NCBI GenBank assembly: GCA_947493495.1
Contig: CANLRN010000012.1
Coordinates: 1-64,000 of the forward strand
Reading direction: 5' to 3'
Origin: an uncultured Aquimarina sp.
GTDB taxonomy: Bacteria > Bacteroidota > Bacteroidia > Flavobacteriales > Flavobacteriaceae
DNA length: 64,000 bases
Shown here: positions 52,682 through 62,960 of the stretch, piece by piece
How positions within the stretch are numbered: the stretch's first letter is position 1
Layout of the letters: every line of letters starts with the position of its first letter
Program-made: the position numbers and the translations under genes
Notes under the pieces: generated by a model
Seen by the model: only the letters and a program-made list of their open reading frames with translations
What the model was told of the DNA's origin: nothing
Databases searched by the model: none

Positions 52682-52884
52682 ATAGTTGTTTTCGCTACAT
52701 TTGTTTAATTTTATGACGTATAAAAAACACAAGTATTTTTTAGAAAAAATTAAATTTTTATCAGAATAATTGATATTAATTTTTAATAAAATTTGAGATC
52801 TTTACAATGAAATATAATCATCACAATTCACTTTTATCACATCTTGAATTATCACATTTTATCTGATAATAAAAAAATAAACGG

Positions 52885-53817
52885 ATGAAACGTTATAAAG
52901 ATGCCAATACATATGATAATCAAACACCTTCTGTAGTAACAATAGGAACCTTTGATGGAGTTCACATAGGGCACAAAAAAATAATAGAACGCTTAGTAGA
53001 AACTTCGCAAAAAAATGATTTAGAATCTATAGTTCTTACTTTTTTTCCGCACCCTAGAATGATATTGCAAAAGGATACCAATATCAAGTTGATCAATACC
53101 ATTGAAGAACGAATACAAATATTAGAAAAAACGGGATTAGATAATCTAATCATACATCCATTTACCATGGAGTTTTCGAGACTTTCTGCAGGAGAGTATG
53201 TAGAACAAATGTTAGTTGATAAGCTACATGTAAGACATGTAATTATAGGATATGATCATAGATTTGGTAGAAATCGTAATTCTAATATAACTGACCTAGC
53301 TACTTATGGAATGCAAAATAACTTTACTGTAGAAGAAATCTCTAAACAAGATATAGAAGATGTGGCAGTAAGCTCGACAAAAATTCGCAATGCACTGCTA
53401 GACGGTGATATTACAAAAGCGAATATGTATTTGGGCTATAATTTTATGCTTACAGGTAGAGTAGTAAAAGGTAAAGAACTAGGGCGTAAACTAGAATATC
53501 CTACGGCTAACTTGCATATAGAAGAAGCGTATAAGATTATCCCTAGAAAAGGAGTCTATATAGTACGATCATTAATAGACAGTAAAACCTATTATGGGAT
53601 GATGAATATTGGCACCAATCCAACTGTTAGTGGAACAAAACAAACTATAGAAACTCATTTCTTTGATGCCTCTTTTAACCTGTATGATAAAAAAATTCAG
53701 ATCGAAATGCTAAAACGTATTAGAGATGAGAAAAAATTTGAATCTATAGAAGCATTAAAAATAGCAATGCAAGAAGATGAAGATTTCTCTAGAAACTATA
53801 TAAATGATATGGTATGA
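52885..53817 (+). CDS. ribF: Bifunctional riboflavin kinase / FAD synthetase
   Basis: 310 residues. The N-terminal FAD synthetase has VVTIGTFDGVHIGHKKIIERL (nucleotidyltransferase motif), IIGYDHRFGRNRN and SSTKIRNAL. The C-terminal riboflavin kinase has GRVVKGKELGRKLEYPTANL and GMMNIGTNPTV. It makes FMN and FAD from riboflavin. The last codons overlap the HTTM gene start by 4 bp (ATGA), so the two are coupled. Confidence 0.97.
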   Translation: MKRYKDANTYDNQTPSVVTIGTFDGVHIGHKKIIERLVETSQKNDLESIVLTFFPHPRMILQKDTNIKLINTIEERIQILEKTGLDNLIIHPFTMEFSRLSAGEYVEQMLVDKLHVRHVIIGYDHRFGRNRNSNITDLATYGMQNNFTVEEISKQDIEDVAVSSTKIRNALLDGDITKANMYLGYNFMLTGRVVKGKELGRKLEYPTANLHIEEAYKIIPRKGVYIVRSLIDSKTYYGMMNIGTNPTVSGTKQTIETHFFDASFNLYDKKIQIEMLKRIRDEKKFESIEALKIAMQEDEDFSRNYINDMV

Positions 53818-55136
53818 TCAATCGGTGGTTGTTTGTACAGATAGACAACAGTGCGCTCATTATTTTTAGAGTATTTTTTGGATTTCTGATTGCTGCAGAA
53901 TCTTTTGGAGCGATCCTTACGGGCTGGGTTAAGCGAACATTGGTCGAACCAAAATTCACCTTCAATTTTATTGGATTTGATTTTTTACAGCCACTACCTG
54001 GGCCTGGAATGTATTTCTACTTTGCCTTGATGGGAATATTCGGGGTATTAGTAATGATTGGATATAAATACAGGTGGAGTATGATCGGATATACCATCTT
54101 GTGGGCAGGTGTTTATTATATGCAAAAATCTTCTTATAATAATCACTACTATCTACTTCTACTCTTATGCATAATGATGTCTGTTTTACCCGCAGGGAAT
54201 TATTTTTCTATAGATGTAAAACAAAATCCAATGGTAAAAAAGATAGCCATGCCGAGATGGTGTATCTTAGTTATTATTGCACAATTATGGATTGTATATA
54301 CCTATGCTTCTATAGCAAAAATATATCCTGATTGGTTGGATTTTACGGTAGCCAAAAATCTTATGATGTCCAGAGCCAATTATCCAATTATTGGAACTAC
54401 ATTACAACAACATTGGGTACATGTTTGTATTACTTATTTTGGGATTTTATTTGATTTGTTAATTATCCCGTTGTTACTGTGGCGAAAAACAAGAGTAGCT
54501 GCTTTCTGTATTAGTATCTTTTTTCATCTATTTAATTCTATAATATTTCAGATAGGAATATTTCCGTATTTGTCGCTGGCTTTTAGCGTATTTTTCTTTT
54601 CTAAAGAACGGATACATCACATCTTTATGCAAAAAAAAGAGTTTTATACCGCTAATGAGATAATAGTACCTGATTACAAGAAGGTATTACTCTCAGCTTT
54701 TGTGATTTGGTTTGTTATTCAGCTTACATTACCTATTAGACATTGGTGTATACCTGGAGATGTCTTATGGACAGAAGAAGGGCATAAACTCAGCTGGCGG
54801 ATGATGCTTAGAGGTAAATCAGGGCATACTAATTTCTATATTGTAGATACTGATGATACTAGTAGAAAAAGACAATTGGTAAATAAAAATGAATATTTGT
54901 CTAAGAAACAAATTAGGATGGTATCTGCTAAGCCAGATGGCATGTGGCAGTTTGCGCAATATCTCAAGGCCGAATATGCTGCTCAAGGAAAAAATATAGC
55001 CGTCTTTGTAGATAGTAAAGTATCTGTAAATGGTAAAAAATATAAAAAACTTATTGACTCTGAAGTAGATTTGGCATCTGTAACATGGAATTATTTTACC
55101 ACGAATCCTTGGGTTATAAAGTATTCAAATGACTAA
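53814..55136 (+). CDS. HTTM domain membrane protein (vitamin K carboxylase-like)
   Basis: 440 residues with about eight membrane helices in the first two thirds (LIIFRVFFGFLIAAESFGAIL, FYFALMGIFGVLVMIGY, ILVIIAQLWIVYTYASIAKI, FGILFDLLIIPLLLW). The motif IAKIYPDWL and the helix arrangement fit the HTTM family, related to vitamin K-dependent gamma-carboxylase. A C-terminal soluble part has HKLSWRMMLRGKSG, conserved in the family. Carboxylase activity is not shown for bacterial members. It is coupled to ribF by an ATGA overlap, common in Flavobacteriia. Confidence 0.9.
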   Translation: MINRWLFVQIDNSALIIFRVFFGFLIAAESFGAILTGWVKRTLVEPKFTFNFIGFDFLQPLPGPGMYFYFALMGIFGVLVMIGYKYRWSMIGYTILWAGVYYMQKSSYNNHYYLLLLLCIMMSVLPAGNYFSIDVKQNPMVKKIAMPRWCILVIIAQLWIVYTYASIAKIYPDWLDFTVAKNLMMSRANYPIIGTTLQQHWVHVCITYFGILFDLLIIPLLLWRKTRVAAFCISIFFHLFNSIIFQIGIFPYLSLAFSVFFFSKERIHHIFMQKKEFYTANEIIVPDYKKVLLSAFVIWFVIQLTLPIRHWCIPGDVLWTEEGHKLSWRMMLRGKSGHTNFYIVDTDDTSRKRQLVNKNEYLSKKQIRMVSAKPDGMWQFAQYLKAEYAAQGKNIAVFVDSKVSVNGKKYKKLIDSEVDLASVTWNYFTTNPWVIKYSND

Positions 55137-55307
55137 TTAAAGAGTGTAGTAAAAATACATATTTGAACAATTTCATCAGATTTATGTACTCTAAAATCAT
55201 AATAAATGCCTCTTGCAATTATTCTTTACAGGCATCAATACTCTAAAAAATCTTAATTAAAATCATTTAATCGAGCACTAATGCTAATTTTTTGCAAAAT
55301 ATCTGTT

Positions 55308-55331
55308 AATAACGTGTGCGAACACGTTATT
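55308..55331 (+). terminator. Hairpin with GNRA loop upstream of the broken secreted-protein gene
   Basis: AATAACGTGT, tetraloop GCGA, ACACGTTATT followed by TTG. It lies 172 bp after the HTTM stop, so it may terminate ribF-HTTM or belong to the leader of the next transcript. Confidence 0.45.
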
Positions 55332-55429
55332 TTGATTCCTTCTTAATTTGTAATATAAAAACTAAGAAGAGGTTAAAATTAACACAAACTTTAAATTAAC
55401 ACATAATTATAAATTCAAACTACAATTGG

Positions 55430-55840
55430 ATGAGAGGTATTCTCATCTTTATTGCTTTTTGTTCTATAGAAGTAATTGCACAAAATTCTACCACAGCAAC
55501 TTCGTCTGGAAATTGGTCTAACTCTTCTATCACTTCGTCTAGTGTACCCAATCCTGGGCAAAGAGTCAGCTTTGATATCACGGATCAGATCAACCAAGCG
55601 CTCTCAAAGGGTCAACAAGCCATTAATTTTCGTTTGGGCAGTGGAATAAGCAGTCGTAACGACGCTCTTGTGAGCTACCATTCGTTTGAAGCGGCTAACG
55701 CTTCTGATAGACCATAGTTAACCTCTACAGCCACGAGAAGTGCGCTCACTGATGAAGAAAACCCGAAGGAAAATATTTATGTATATCCGAACCCGGTAGT
55801 AAAACACCGGGTTTTGATACATCCGGTGTTTTCTTATTAG
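55430..55840 (+). pseudogene. Broken T9SS secreted protein: signal peptide, CBM fragment, in-frame stop, truncated sorting domain
   Basis: The first frame (95 codons) starts with a signal peptide (MRGILIFIAFCSIEVIAQ). It then has a fragment ending in VSFDITDQINQALSKGQQAI, FRLGSGISSRNDALVSYHSFEAANASDRP, which matches the end of DNRLRE/CBM-like modules of secreted enzymes. A TAG (55715-55717) follows where homologs usually have a Gln or Lys (RPxL). The same frame then continues LTSTATRSALTDEENPKENI, YVYPNPVV, the start of a T9SS type A tail, and stops at 55838. So the gene looks like the residue of a large internal deletion plus a nonsense mutation and a lost C-terminus. Confidence 0.7.
55800..55834 (+). 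terminator. Terminator-like hairpin at the end of the broken gene
   Basis: AAAACACCGG and CCGGTGTTTT around a 12-base loop. It overlaps the truncated sorting-domain codons, so a foreign or neighbouring terminator may have been joined to the gene by the deletion. Confidence 0.6.
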
Positions 55841-56097
55841 AATTTTTGATGTAAAGAGTGTTTTTTTTGCAAAAAAATAAGAATAAAATGATTTAATAAC
55901 CAAAATGAATATGTTGGAATAGAAAAGTTGTAATCTGTTTTATCGATTATATACTAATGCTATGAAGGAGCACAATACCTTTCATCCTTCTTAGAGTACA
56001 TAATAGCTATTTCCTCCTATTGAGTGTAGTTTTACCATTCTAAAATATTGATCAAAATTAATGTGAGAATTCAAAGTATTTAAACAGCTGTTTTCTT
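55841..56097. other. 257-bp gene-free stretch before serS
   Basis: AT-rich, no ORF. It ends in the serS promoter region; nothing else is recognised. Confidence 0.4.
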
Positions 56098-56105
56098 TAA
56101 ATTTG
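56098..56105 (+). promoter_or_regulatory. Candidate -7 box for serS
   Basis: TAAATTTG fits TANNTTTG, 41 bp before the ATG at 56147, identical to the box before prs. Confidence 0.45.
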
Positions 56106-56146
56106 CGGTCTGATCTCATAATCCTTAATTGCTCAAAATAGAAACT

Positions 56147-57418
56147 ATGTTAGTTACTCAGGACATCATCACAAAAAAAGATGCATACATAAAAGCATTA
56201 GCCAAAAGAAATTTTAATGCCGCACCAATTATAGAAAAAGTAATTGCTCTAGATGAAGAAAGGCGTGCTACACAGGCTAAACTAGATAATATAAAAGCAG
56301 ATTCTAACAAACTAAATAAGGAGATTGGAGTTCTTTTTAAGAATGGAGAACAGCAAAAAGCAGGAATTTTAAAAGAAAAAGCTTCACAGATCAAAGAAAG
56401 TATGAGTGAACTTTCTGAAAAGCTTCCTGAAATTAAAGAAGAACTTGTCAATCTTTTATATACAATCCCGAATATCCCTCACTCTTCTGTCCCTGATGGA
56501 CAGAGTGATGAAGATAATGAAGAGATATTTAGAGAAGGAGACATTCCTGTATTAGAAAATGATGCAATGCCTCACTGGGAATTGGCAAAAAAATATGATA
56601 TTATAGATTTTGAATTGGGTGTAAAGATTACGGGTGCTGGTTTTCCAGTTTATAAAGGAAAAGGTGCTCGATTACAACGTGCATTGATTAGCTATTTTCT
56701 AGATAAAAATACTGCAGCGGGATATACAGAATATCAAGTTCCACATTTGGTAAACGAAGCTTCTGGATATGGTACAGGGCAATTACCTGATAAAGAAGGG
56801 CAAATGTACCACATTACTGCCGATGATTTGTATTTGATCCCCACAGCAGAAGTGCCAGTGACTAATATGTTTAGAAATGAATTGGTAACCGAAAAGGAGC
56901 TGCCTATTTGTTGTACTGGATATACACCCTGTTTTAGAAGAGAAGCTGGTTCTTATGGAGCACATGTACGTGGTCTGAATCGGTTGCATCAATTCGACAA
57001 AGTAGAAATCGTGCGCATCGAAAAACCAGAAAACTCATATGAAGCCCTAGATGGAATGGTAGCTCATGTAAAATCAATTTTAAAAGATTTAGAGTTACCC
57101 TACCGTATTTTACGTCTCTGCGGCGGAGATATTGGTTTTACGGCTGCTCTAACATATGATTTTGAGGTATTTTCTACCGCTCAAGATCGCTGGTTAGAGA
57201 TTAGCTCTGTTTCTAATTTTGAATCCTATCAAGCTAATCGACTAAAATTACGATTTAAAGATAATAATGGTAAAAACCAATTGGCTCATACATTGAATGG
57301 AAGTTCATTAGCCTTGCCAAGAGTATTAGCAGGGATTTTAGAAAATTATCAAACTCCAAAGGGGATAAAAATTCCTGATGTCTTAGTCCCTTATTGTGGG
57401 TTCGAATATATAGATTGA
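56147..57418 (+). CDS. serS: Seryl-tRNA synthetase
   Basis: 423 residues from the ATG at 56147 (the tracked TTG at 56129 is probably not used). The N-terminal coiled-coil arm (EKVIALDEERRATQAKLDNIKAD...) binds the long variable arm of tRNA-Ser. Class II motifs: motif 2 CFRREAGSYGAHVRGLNRLHQF, GGDIGFTAALTYDFEVF, and motif 3 LNGSSLALPRVLAGILENYQ. It charges tRNA-Ser and tRNA-Sec. Confidence 0.97.
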   Translation: MLVTQDIITKKDAYIKALAKRNFNAAPIIEKVIALDEERRATQAKLDNIKADSNKLNKEIGVLFKNGEQQKAGILKEKASQIKESMSELSEKLPEIKEELVNLLYTIPNIPHSSVPDGQSDEDNEEIFREGDIPVLENDAMPHWELAKKYDIIDFELGVKITGAGFPVYKGKGARLQRALISYFLDKNTAAGYTEYQVPHLVNEASGYGTGQLPDKEGQMYHITADDLYLIPTAEVPVTNMFRNELVTEKELPICCTGYTPCFRREAGSYGAHVRGLNRLHQFDKVEIVRIEKPENSYEALDGMVAHVKSILKDLELPYRILRLCGGDIGFTAALTYDFEVFSTAQDRWLEISSVSNFESYQANRLKLRFKDNNGKNQLAHTLNGSSLALPRVLAGILENYQTPKGIKIPDVLVPYCGFEYID

Positions 57419-57527
57419 TTTTTTGCTTACAGTAGTTGGTAATGTAAAGCCATGAATATTGAGTGTTAACAGTCTCTATAACACGATATCAAAAGGCATT
57501 TGTTATATTTACAAAAAAACGTGCAAC

Positions 57528-59315
57528 ATGCGATTCATTCTTTTATGTATAATTTTTCTTTTTGTAGCTCCCGTGTTCAGTCAATCTGAACAATTGGCCA
57601 AGAATTATGTACAACAAGGAGAATATGAAAAGGCACTTTCTGTATATCAAAAATTATATGAACGTAACCCCAATCGTATTAACTACTTTTTAGGGTTGAT
57701 AGAATCGTATCAGCAATTAGAACGATTTGATGAAGCAGAAGAAATTCTAAAAAAAAGAATTGAGGGAACTCCTAGGAATGCCCAATTACAAGTAGAACTA
57801 GGGCATCACTATGAATTACAAGGTGCTACAGAAAAAGCACAAATCCACTATAATAAAGCAATAGATAATTTTGATACTAATTTAAATCAGGCATATTCAC
57901 TCGCTCAGACATTCGAAAAATATAATCTTTTGGATCAAGCAGCTTTGATTTATGAAAAGGGGATGACGTATAATCCTGGAACAAATTTTAATGTCCAATT
58001 AGCCAAAATATATGGAGAACAAGGCAAAATAGAAAAAATGTTCAATAGTTATTTGGATTTACTGATGATACAACCTAATTATAAAAATATCATTCAGCGT
58101 AACTTTAGTCAATACATTATAGAAGACCCTCTTAATGAAAATAATATAATTTTTAGAAAATTATTGATCAAAAAAATACAACAACAACCTGATGTCATAT
58201 ACAATGAACTCTTGAGTTGGTTATTTATTCAACAAAAAGAGTTTAAAAAAGCTTTTATACAAGAAAAAGCAATTTATAAGCGAAAAGGAGAAGATTTACA
58301 GGGGATCATTAATCTTGCAAGAATAGCTATAGGGCATAAAGATATTAAATCAGCTACGCAGATTTTGGATTATATTTTACAATCTCCTGCAGCTGGAAAT
58401 GATATCAAGCTTACTGCTCATAAGATTATACTCAAGGCAAGAACTGATACGGCAGATAAAAAAGAATATAAAAAAATTGAAAATGAATATAATGTAGTTT
58501 TTGAAACTTATGGAAAATCGAGAGAGACTATCGGATTGCAGATAGATTATGCCCATTTTCTGGCATTTAGTCAAGATCGAAATCAAGAAGCAATTAGTTT
58601 TTTAAAGGAATTATTAGATAGAGAAAAATTATCTAGATTCCAATCTTCTAGAGCAAAAATGAAAATTGCAGACATCCTTGTTTTAGATCAAAAATTCAAT
58701 CAAGCATTAATATATTACACACAAGTGCAAAATGTATTAAAAAACAATTTCTTAGCTCAGGATGCGAGGTTTAAAGTAGCAAAAACCAGTTATTATAAAG
58801 GAGATTTTGCTTGGGCACAGACACAGCTAGATGTATTAAAATCTTCTACTTCTCAATTGATTGCTAACGACGCGATGGAATTGAGCCTTATTATCAGTGA
58901 TAATTCATTAGAAGATTCTACACAGACAGCATTAAAGATATACGCTAAAGCTGATTTGTTATCTTTTCAGAATAAAAACAAAGAGGCTATTGCTGTATAT
59001 GATAAAATTCTTACGGACCATAGAGGAGAAAAGATAGAAGATGAAGCGTTTTTACAGCAAGCTAAACTATTCGAAAAAGAAAAAGAATTCGAGAAAGCTA
59101 AAATAAATTACCTGAAGATTATTGAGTTTTATAACAATGACATCCTAGTAGATGATGCTTATTATTGGTTAGCAGAGTTGTATGTAAATGTATTCCAAGA
59201 ACCAGAGAAGGCAAAGGAGCTTTATGAAAAACTTATTTTTAATCATGCAGATAGTATTTATTTTGTAGATGCAAGAAAAAAATATCGAATGCTAAGAGGA
59301 GATGCTATTAATTGA
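57528..59315 (+). CDS. Exported TPR-repeat protein
   Basis: 595 residues from the ATG at 57528. The tracked start at 57459 adds 23 residues ahead of a clear signal peptide (MRFILLCIIFLFVAPVFSQ). The protein is a chain of TPR units: early copies YVQQGEYEKALSVYQKLYER, YQQLERFDEAEEILKKRI, LGHHYELQGATEKAQIHYNK, and late ones NKEAIAVYDKIL and EKEKEFEKAKINYLKI. It is probably a periplasmic scaffold. It starts 109 bp after serS, an order common in Flavobacteriia. Partner unknown. Confidence 0.88.
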   Translation: MRFILLCIIFLFVAPVFSQSEQLAKNYVQQGEYEKALSVYQKLYERNPNRINYFLGLIESYQQLERFDEAEEILKKRIEGTPRNAQLQVELGHHYELQGATEKAQIHYNKAIDNFDTNLNQAYSLAQTFEKYNLLDQAALIYEKGMTYNPGTNFNVQLAKIYGEQGKIEKMFNSYLDLLMIQPNYKNIIQRNFSQYIIEDPLNENNIIFRKLLIKKIQQQPDVIYNELLSWLFIQQKEFKKAFIQEKAIYKRKGEDLQGIINLARIAIGHKDIKSATQILDYILQSPAAGNDIKLTAHKIILKARTDTADKKEYKKIENEYNVVFETYGKSRETIGLQIDYAHFLAFSQDRNQEAISFLKELLDREKLSRFQSSRAKMKIADILVLDQKFNQALIYYTQVQNVLKNNFLAQDARFKVAKTSYYKGDFAWAQTQLDVLKSSTSQLIANDAMELSLIISDNSLEDSTQTALKIYAKADLLSFQNKNKEAIAVYDKILTDHRGEKIEDEAFLQQAKLFEKEKEFEKAKINYLKIIEFYNNDILVDDAYYWLAELYVNVFQEPEKAKELYEKLIFNHADSIYFVDARKKYRMLRGDAIN

Positions 59316-59353
59316 CTTTAGGTAGTAGTAATAATGATTTAAAAAAAATACTC

Positions 59354-62300
59354 TTATTTATCGATTGTATATAACTGATGCTGCGCATTATTATTAACTA
59401 CAAATAATAAAGTGTTGTCAGAGAAATCAATAGTTATCATATTTCTTACATCTTTATCTGCATAAAAACCAGTTTCTGTATTGGATATGTACTCAAATTC
59501 ACCTTGCTTTTTTCCTTTTAGGTACGATCCTATTCCTGCATCAGATCTGGTAGTTTCTACTTCTGATAAATAGTTATTGCCTGCCACTATAATGTCTTTA
59601 ATACCATCTCTATCAAAATCACTATATAGAATACTATTAATAGGGGATCGTTGTACTTCTATTGAGAAAGGTGTAAAAGAATATTGATTGGAGCCATCAT
59701 TTACAAAAATTCCTGAACGGAATTCTACTGCTTGATAGTGTAATGCTGTTTCTATGCGTTTGCCTACAATACCAGTAATATCCTTATTAGCAAACTCATT
59801 AAAAGTAGTAATTTTATTTGCCAGATGAGGCATCTGCTGTGTCATACATACTTTACCTCTAACAGGAACCTGCTTATTATTGTAATACTTGGCAAGCATC
59901 ACATCTTCTACTCCATTAAAATCAAAATCATTTGTGTATACATGAAAAGGCTTTTCTTCTGTTGCATGGAATTTATAATTCAACCCTAAATTACCAGCTA
60001 TAATATCCTTATCTCCATCTTGATCAATATCAGTAACTAAGATTGTATTCCACCATCCTGTTTTTTGGGATAGTGAGTTATATGTCTCGTCTCTTACCAA
60101 TTTGTTATTCTTATTAAGAAATACTTCTATGCCCATCCATTCTCCAGTGATTACAAGATCTAATGCTTTATCATTATTAATGTCTACCCATTGCGCATCA
60201 GTTACCATTCCAATAGTTGTAATATCTGGTGCAAATTCTTGATTACCTACGCTAAAATGACCTTGGTTATTAAGTAATAAATAACTTTTGGGAGCATATG
60301 GATATTTTCCTGGAACTACTCTGCCTCCAACAAACAAATCTATATCTCCATCATTATCATAATCTCCAGAAACAACGGTAGATCCCGCAGAAATTATATC
60401 TGGTATCCTTCCTTGGGTTTTAGTAAATTTTCCTTTACCATCATTAAGATATAACCTGTCTTGTAGTAATTTTGGATTTCTTATAAATTCATAACTACCA
60501 CTCACTACATATAAATCTTTATCTCCATCATTATCTGCATCAAAAAAACAAGCTCCTACATCTTCTTTACGCTTATCTTTTTCGAAATCTTCTATTGTAA
60601 TTGTAGCAAAGGTTCCATTTTTCTTTGCCACTAGTAGCTGTCCGGCTTGAGTATGTCCACCTCCCAAAAAGATATCTTCTAAACCATCATTATTGACATC
60701 CGTTTTGGCAATAGCTGGGCCTATCTGAGAGAGTTTATGAGGTAATAATACCTGAAGGTTGTAATCATTAAAATACGGATCAACATGCGAATAGCTAGAA
60801 TTTATTTTACTGAATAATACGTTGTTCTCTTTTGCATCTTCTTCTGCTATAGCTTCAATTTTTGAATACGTTATATGTAGCAATTGATTAGGTTTTACTT
60901 CTGATACTATTTGTTGATGCCCATCGAGCCATAAAACTTCTATTTTAGAAATAGTATCTTCTTTTTTTATTCCAAAATGTAATCTATTAGAAACCGAAGA
61001 TAGAAACCCTCTTGTATTGATATGCTGGCGGACTTGTTTTGTGCCATCGGTAAAATGAGCAATAATTTTAGTTCCAATACCATTGATGTTATTACCAGAA
61101 CCTTGAAGCTCGAGTGTCAAATAATTTCCTTTTTCTAATTGAATAGCATTATTTTTTAATAGTGTAGCTTCTTCATTGATATTATTTACCACAATATCCA
61201 AATCGCCATCATTGTCCAGATCCGCATAAGTAGCTCCGTTAGAAAATGTAGGAGGCATATCAATCCATTGTGAAGAAGTGTTTTGAAAACTTAGATCTCC
61301 ATTGTTTTTAAAAAAGTAATTGGTGAGCTTTTGCTGAGGTAATTTTTTTGTAAACCTCAAAAAATCTTCGGAAGTAGGTTTTCTTTGATTGGCTCTAAGT
61401 GTCTGTAGAATCTCATTATTCTTATCTCTATCAATGACATCTCTATACACTCCGTTAGTGACATATATATCATTATACCCATCCAAGTCAAAATCTGCTG
61501 ATAATATGGACCAACTCCAATCGGTATTGGCAATCCCTGATAGATTACCAATCTCACTATACGTGTTATTCCCATTATTGAGTTGTAGCATGTTGTGCAT
61601 ATATTGATGGTGATATCCATTGGCCACCATCTTTTCGAACTTTTCTGTAGAAGTCATTGCCATGGTAGTTTTAGATCTAATGTAATCCTCTGGATTCATA
61701 TCTAATGTCATTAAATCAAGCAAGCCATCATTATTTATATCCGATATATCACTACCCATACTATTAAAAGACATATGCTTAAATAGTTCATCTTTAGCAT
61801 CTCTAAACGTACCGTCTTGATTATTAATATACACCAAATCAGGAACGCTAAAATCATTACAGACATAGATATCCATCCATCCATCATTATTGAGATCTCC
61901 TACTTGTGGGTTTAAACCAAACCCAATATCAGGGAGAATACCTGCTGTATCCGAAACATCTGTAAAATGACCTGTACCATCATTCGCATATAATCGATCA
62001 CTTCCTTTAAGTTTTAGATTCTTTTTATCTTTTTGTACATTTTCTAGATCCACAATTTTAACTTTTCCAGTAATGTCGGGCGTATTAGAGACATAAACGT
62101 CTATATCATTATCATTATCATAATCAAAAAAGGTAGCGTGGATGGTACGGTTCTGATCAGCTAGTCCTAAGGATTCTGCTTTTTCTGTAAAGGTGAGGTC
62201 GCCATTATTGATATATAACATATTGGCAAATTTATTTTCTTCATCTTTCCATCCTCCACGGGATACATAGATATCCATAAAACCATCATTATTAACATCT

Positions 62301-62719
62301 GCAACTGCTACGCCTGTATTAAACCCCTCTCTTTTTAATATCCCTGCTTTTTTGGTAATATCTTCAAATTCGAAATTTCCTTTATTTAAGTACAATTTAT
62401 TTTCATGGGTGTTAGATGTAAAGAAAAGATCTATCAAACCATCATTATTAAAATCAGCCGAGGCGACTCCTCCTCCAATATAAGTATACATATATTGGTA
62501 GTAATTAGACTCCAGATTTTCTGTAAGTATGTTTTTAAAATTTATCCCTGATTTTACAGAGGGAATGATAGAAAATAATTTATGTTCTTCTTCAATAGGA
62601 TCCAGTATTGTTTCTTTATTTTTTTCTGATTTTGTACAGAAAACAAAAAACAGACTCAAGATAAAATATAAGGCAATTTTTAGAGTAGAAATGAAGAAAG
62701 ATGATTGTATTTTAAACAT
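59354..62719 (-). CDS. Large FG-GAP/VCBS repeat protein with ASPIC/UnbV domain
   Basis: 1121 residues. The N-terminal hydrophobic segment ends FFVFCTKSEKNK, so it is a probable lipoprotein, although the lipobox is atypical. At least ten FG-GAP/VCBS repeats of the form ADFNNDGLIDLFF, ADVNNDGFMDIYVSRG, DYDNDNDIDVYVSN, DINNDGLLDLMTLDMN and DIDQDGDKDIIAGNLG form beta-propeller blades with DxDxDG calcium sites. An ASPIC/UnbV region lies near residue 540-610 (LTLELQGSGNNINGIGTKI, IEVLWLDGHQQIV). These CRTAC-type proteins often accompany SusC/SusD in Bacteroidota. It sits 240 bp downstream of the susD-like gene on the same strand and may be its surface partner. Confidence 0.9.
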   Translation of the reverse strand: MFKIQSSFFISTLKIALYFILSLFFVFCTKSEKNKETILDPIEEEHKLFSIIPSVKSGINFKNILTENLESNYYQYMYTYIGGGVASADFNNDGLIDLFFTSNTHENKLYLNKGNFEFEDITKKAGILKREGFNTGVAVADVNNDGFMDIYVSRGGWKDEENKFANMLYINNGDLTFTEKAESLGLADQNRTIHATFFDYDNDNDIDVYVSNTPDITGKVKIVDLENVQKDKKNLKLKGSDRLYANDGTGHFTDVSDTAGILPDIGFGLNPQVGDLNNDGWMDIYVCNDFSVPDLVYINNQDGTFRDAKDELFKHMSFNSMGSDISDINNDGLLDLMTLDMNPEDYIRSKTTMAMTSTEKFEKMVANGYHHQYMHNMLQLNNGNNTYSEIGNLSGIANTDWSWSILSADFDLDGYNDIYVTNGVYRDVIDRDKNNEILQTLRANQRKPTSEDFLRFTKKLPQQKLTNYFFKNNGDLSFQNTSSQWIDMPPTFSNGATYADLDNDGDLDIVVNNINEEATLLKNNAIQLEKGNYLTLELQGSGNNINGIGTKIIAHFTDGTKQVRQHINTRGFLSSVSNRLHFGIKKEDTISKIEVLWLDGHQQIVSEVKPNQLLHITYSKIEAIAEEDAKENNVLFSKINSSYSHVDPYFNDYNLQVLLPHKLSQIGPAIAKTDVNNDGLEDIFLGGGHTQAGQLLVAKKNGTFATITIEDFEKDKRKEDVGACFFDADNDGDKDLYVVSGSYEFIRNPKLLQDRLYLNDGKGKFTKTQGRIPDIISAGSTVVSGDYDNDGDIDLFVGGRVVPGKYPYAPKSYLLLNNQGHFSVGNQEFAPDITTIGMVTDAQWVDINNDKALDLVITGEWMGIEVFLNKNNKLVRDETYNSLSQKTGWWNTILVTDIDQDGDKDIIAGNLGLNYKFHATEEKPFHVYTNDFDFNGVEDVMLAKYYNNKQVPVRGKVCMTQQMPHLANKITTFNEFANKDITGIVGKRIETALHYQAVEFRSGIFVNDGSNQYSFTPFSIEVQRSPINSILYSDFDRDGIKDIIVAGNNYLSEVETTRSDAGIGSYLKGKKQGEFEYISNTETGFYADKDVRNMITIDFSDNTLLFVVNNNAQHQLYTIDK

Positions 62720-62886
62720 GATATTATGTAATCTATAAACTGAACTTATCTCATTATATTCAGATGAAAAATGGCATTATTTAGAGTAATGCTTCGATTA
62801 GAAATTGTTTCTCACAATAAGCTCTTTGACTAAAATGCATATTTTTTTATACATATCAAAACAAGTCACTAAAATGTTTTAAAAAA

Positions 62887-62927
62887 AGCACAACGAAAAA
62901 ATCAAGAAATGATTTGATCGTTGTGCT
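62887..62927 (-). terminator. Terminator of the SusD-like gene
   Basis: AGCACAACGA and TCGTTGTGCT (10-bp perfect stem) with an inner ATCAA/TTGAT extension; seven Ts follow on the minus strand, 33 bp after the stop. Confidence 0.85.
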
Positions 62928-62960
62928 CGTCAATAGTTTGGTTAGTATAAGGTAATTTAC

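Noticed and set aside
62887-62927. AGCACAACGA...TCGTTGTGCT as a ninth attC-like site
   Set aside because: The ends resemble the cassette core, but the unit is 41 bp with a simple stem and a T run directly after the SusD-like gene. It is a terminator.
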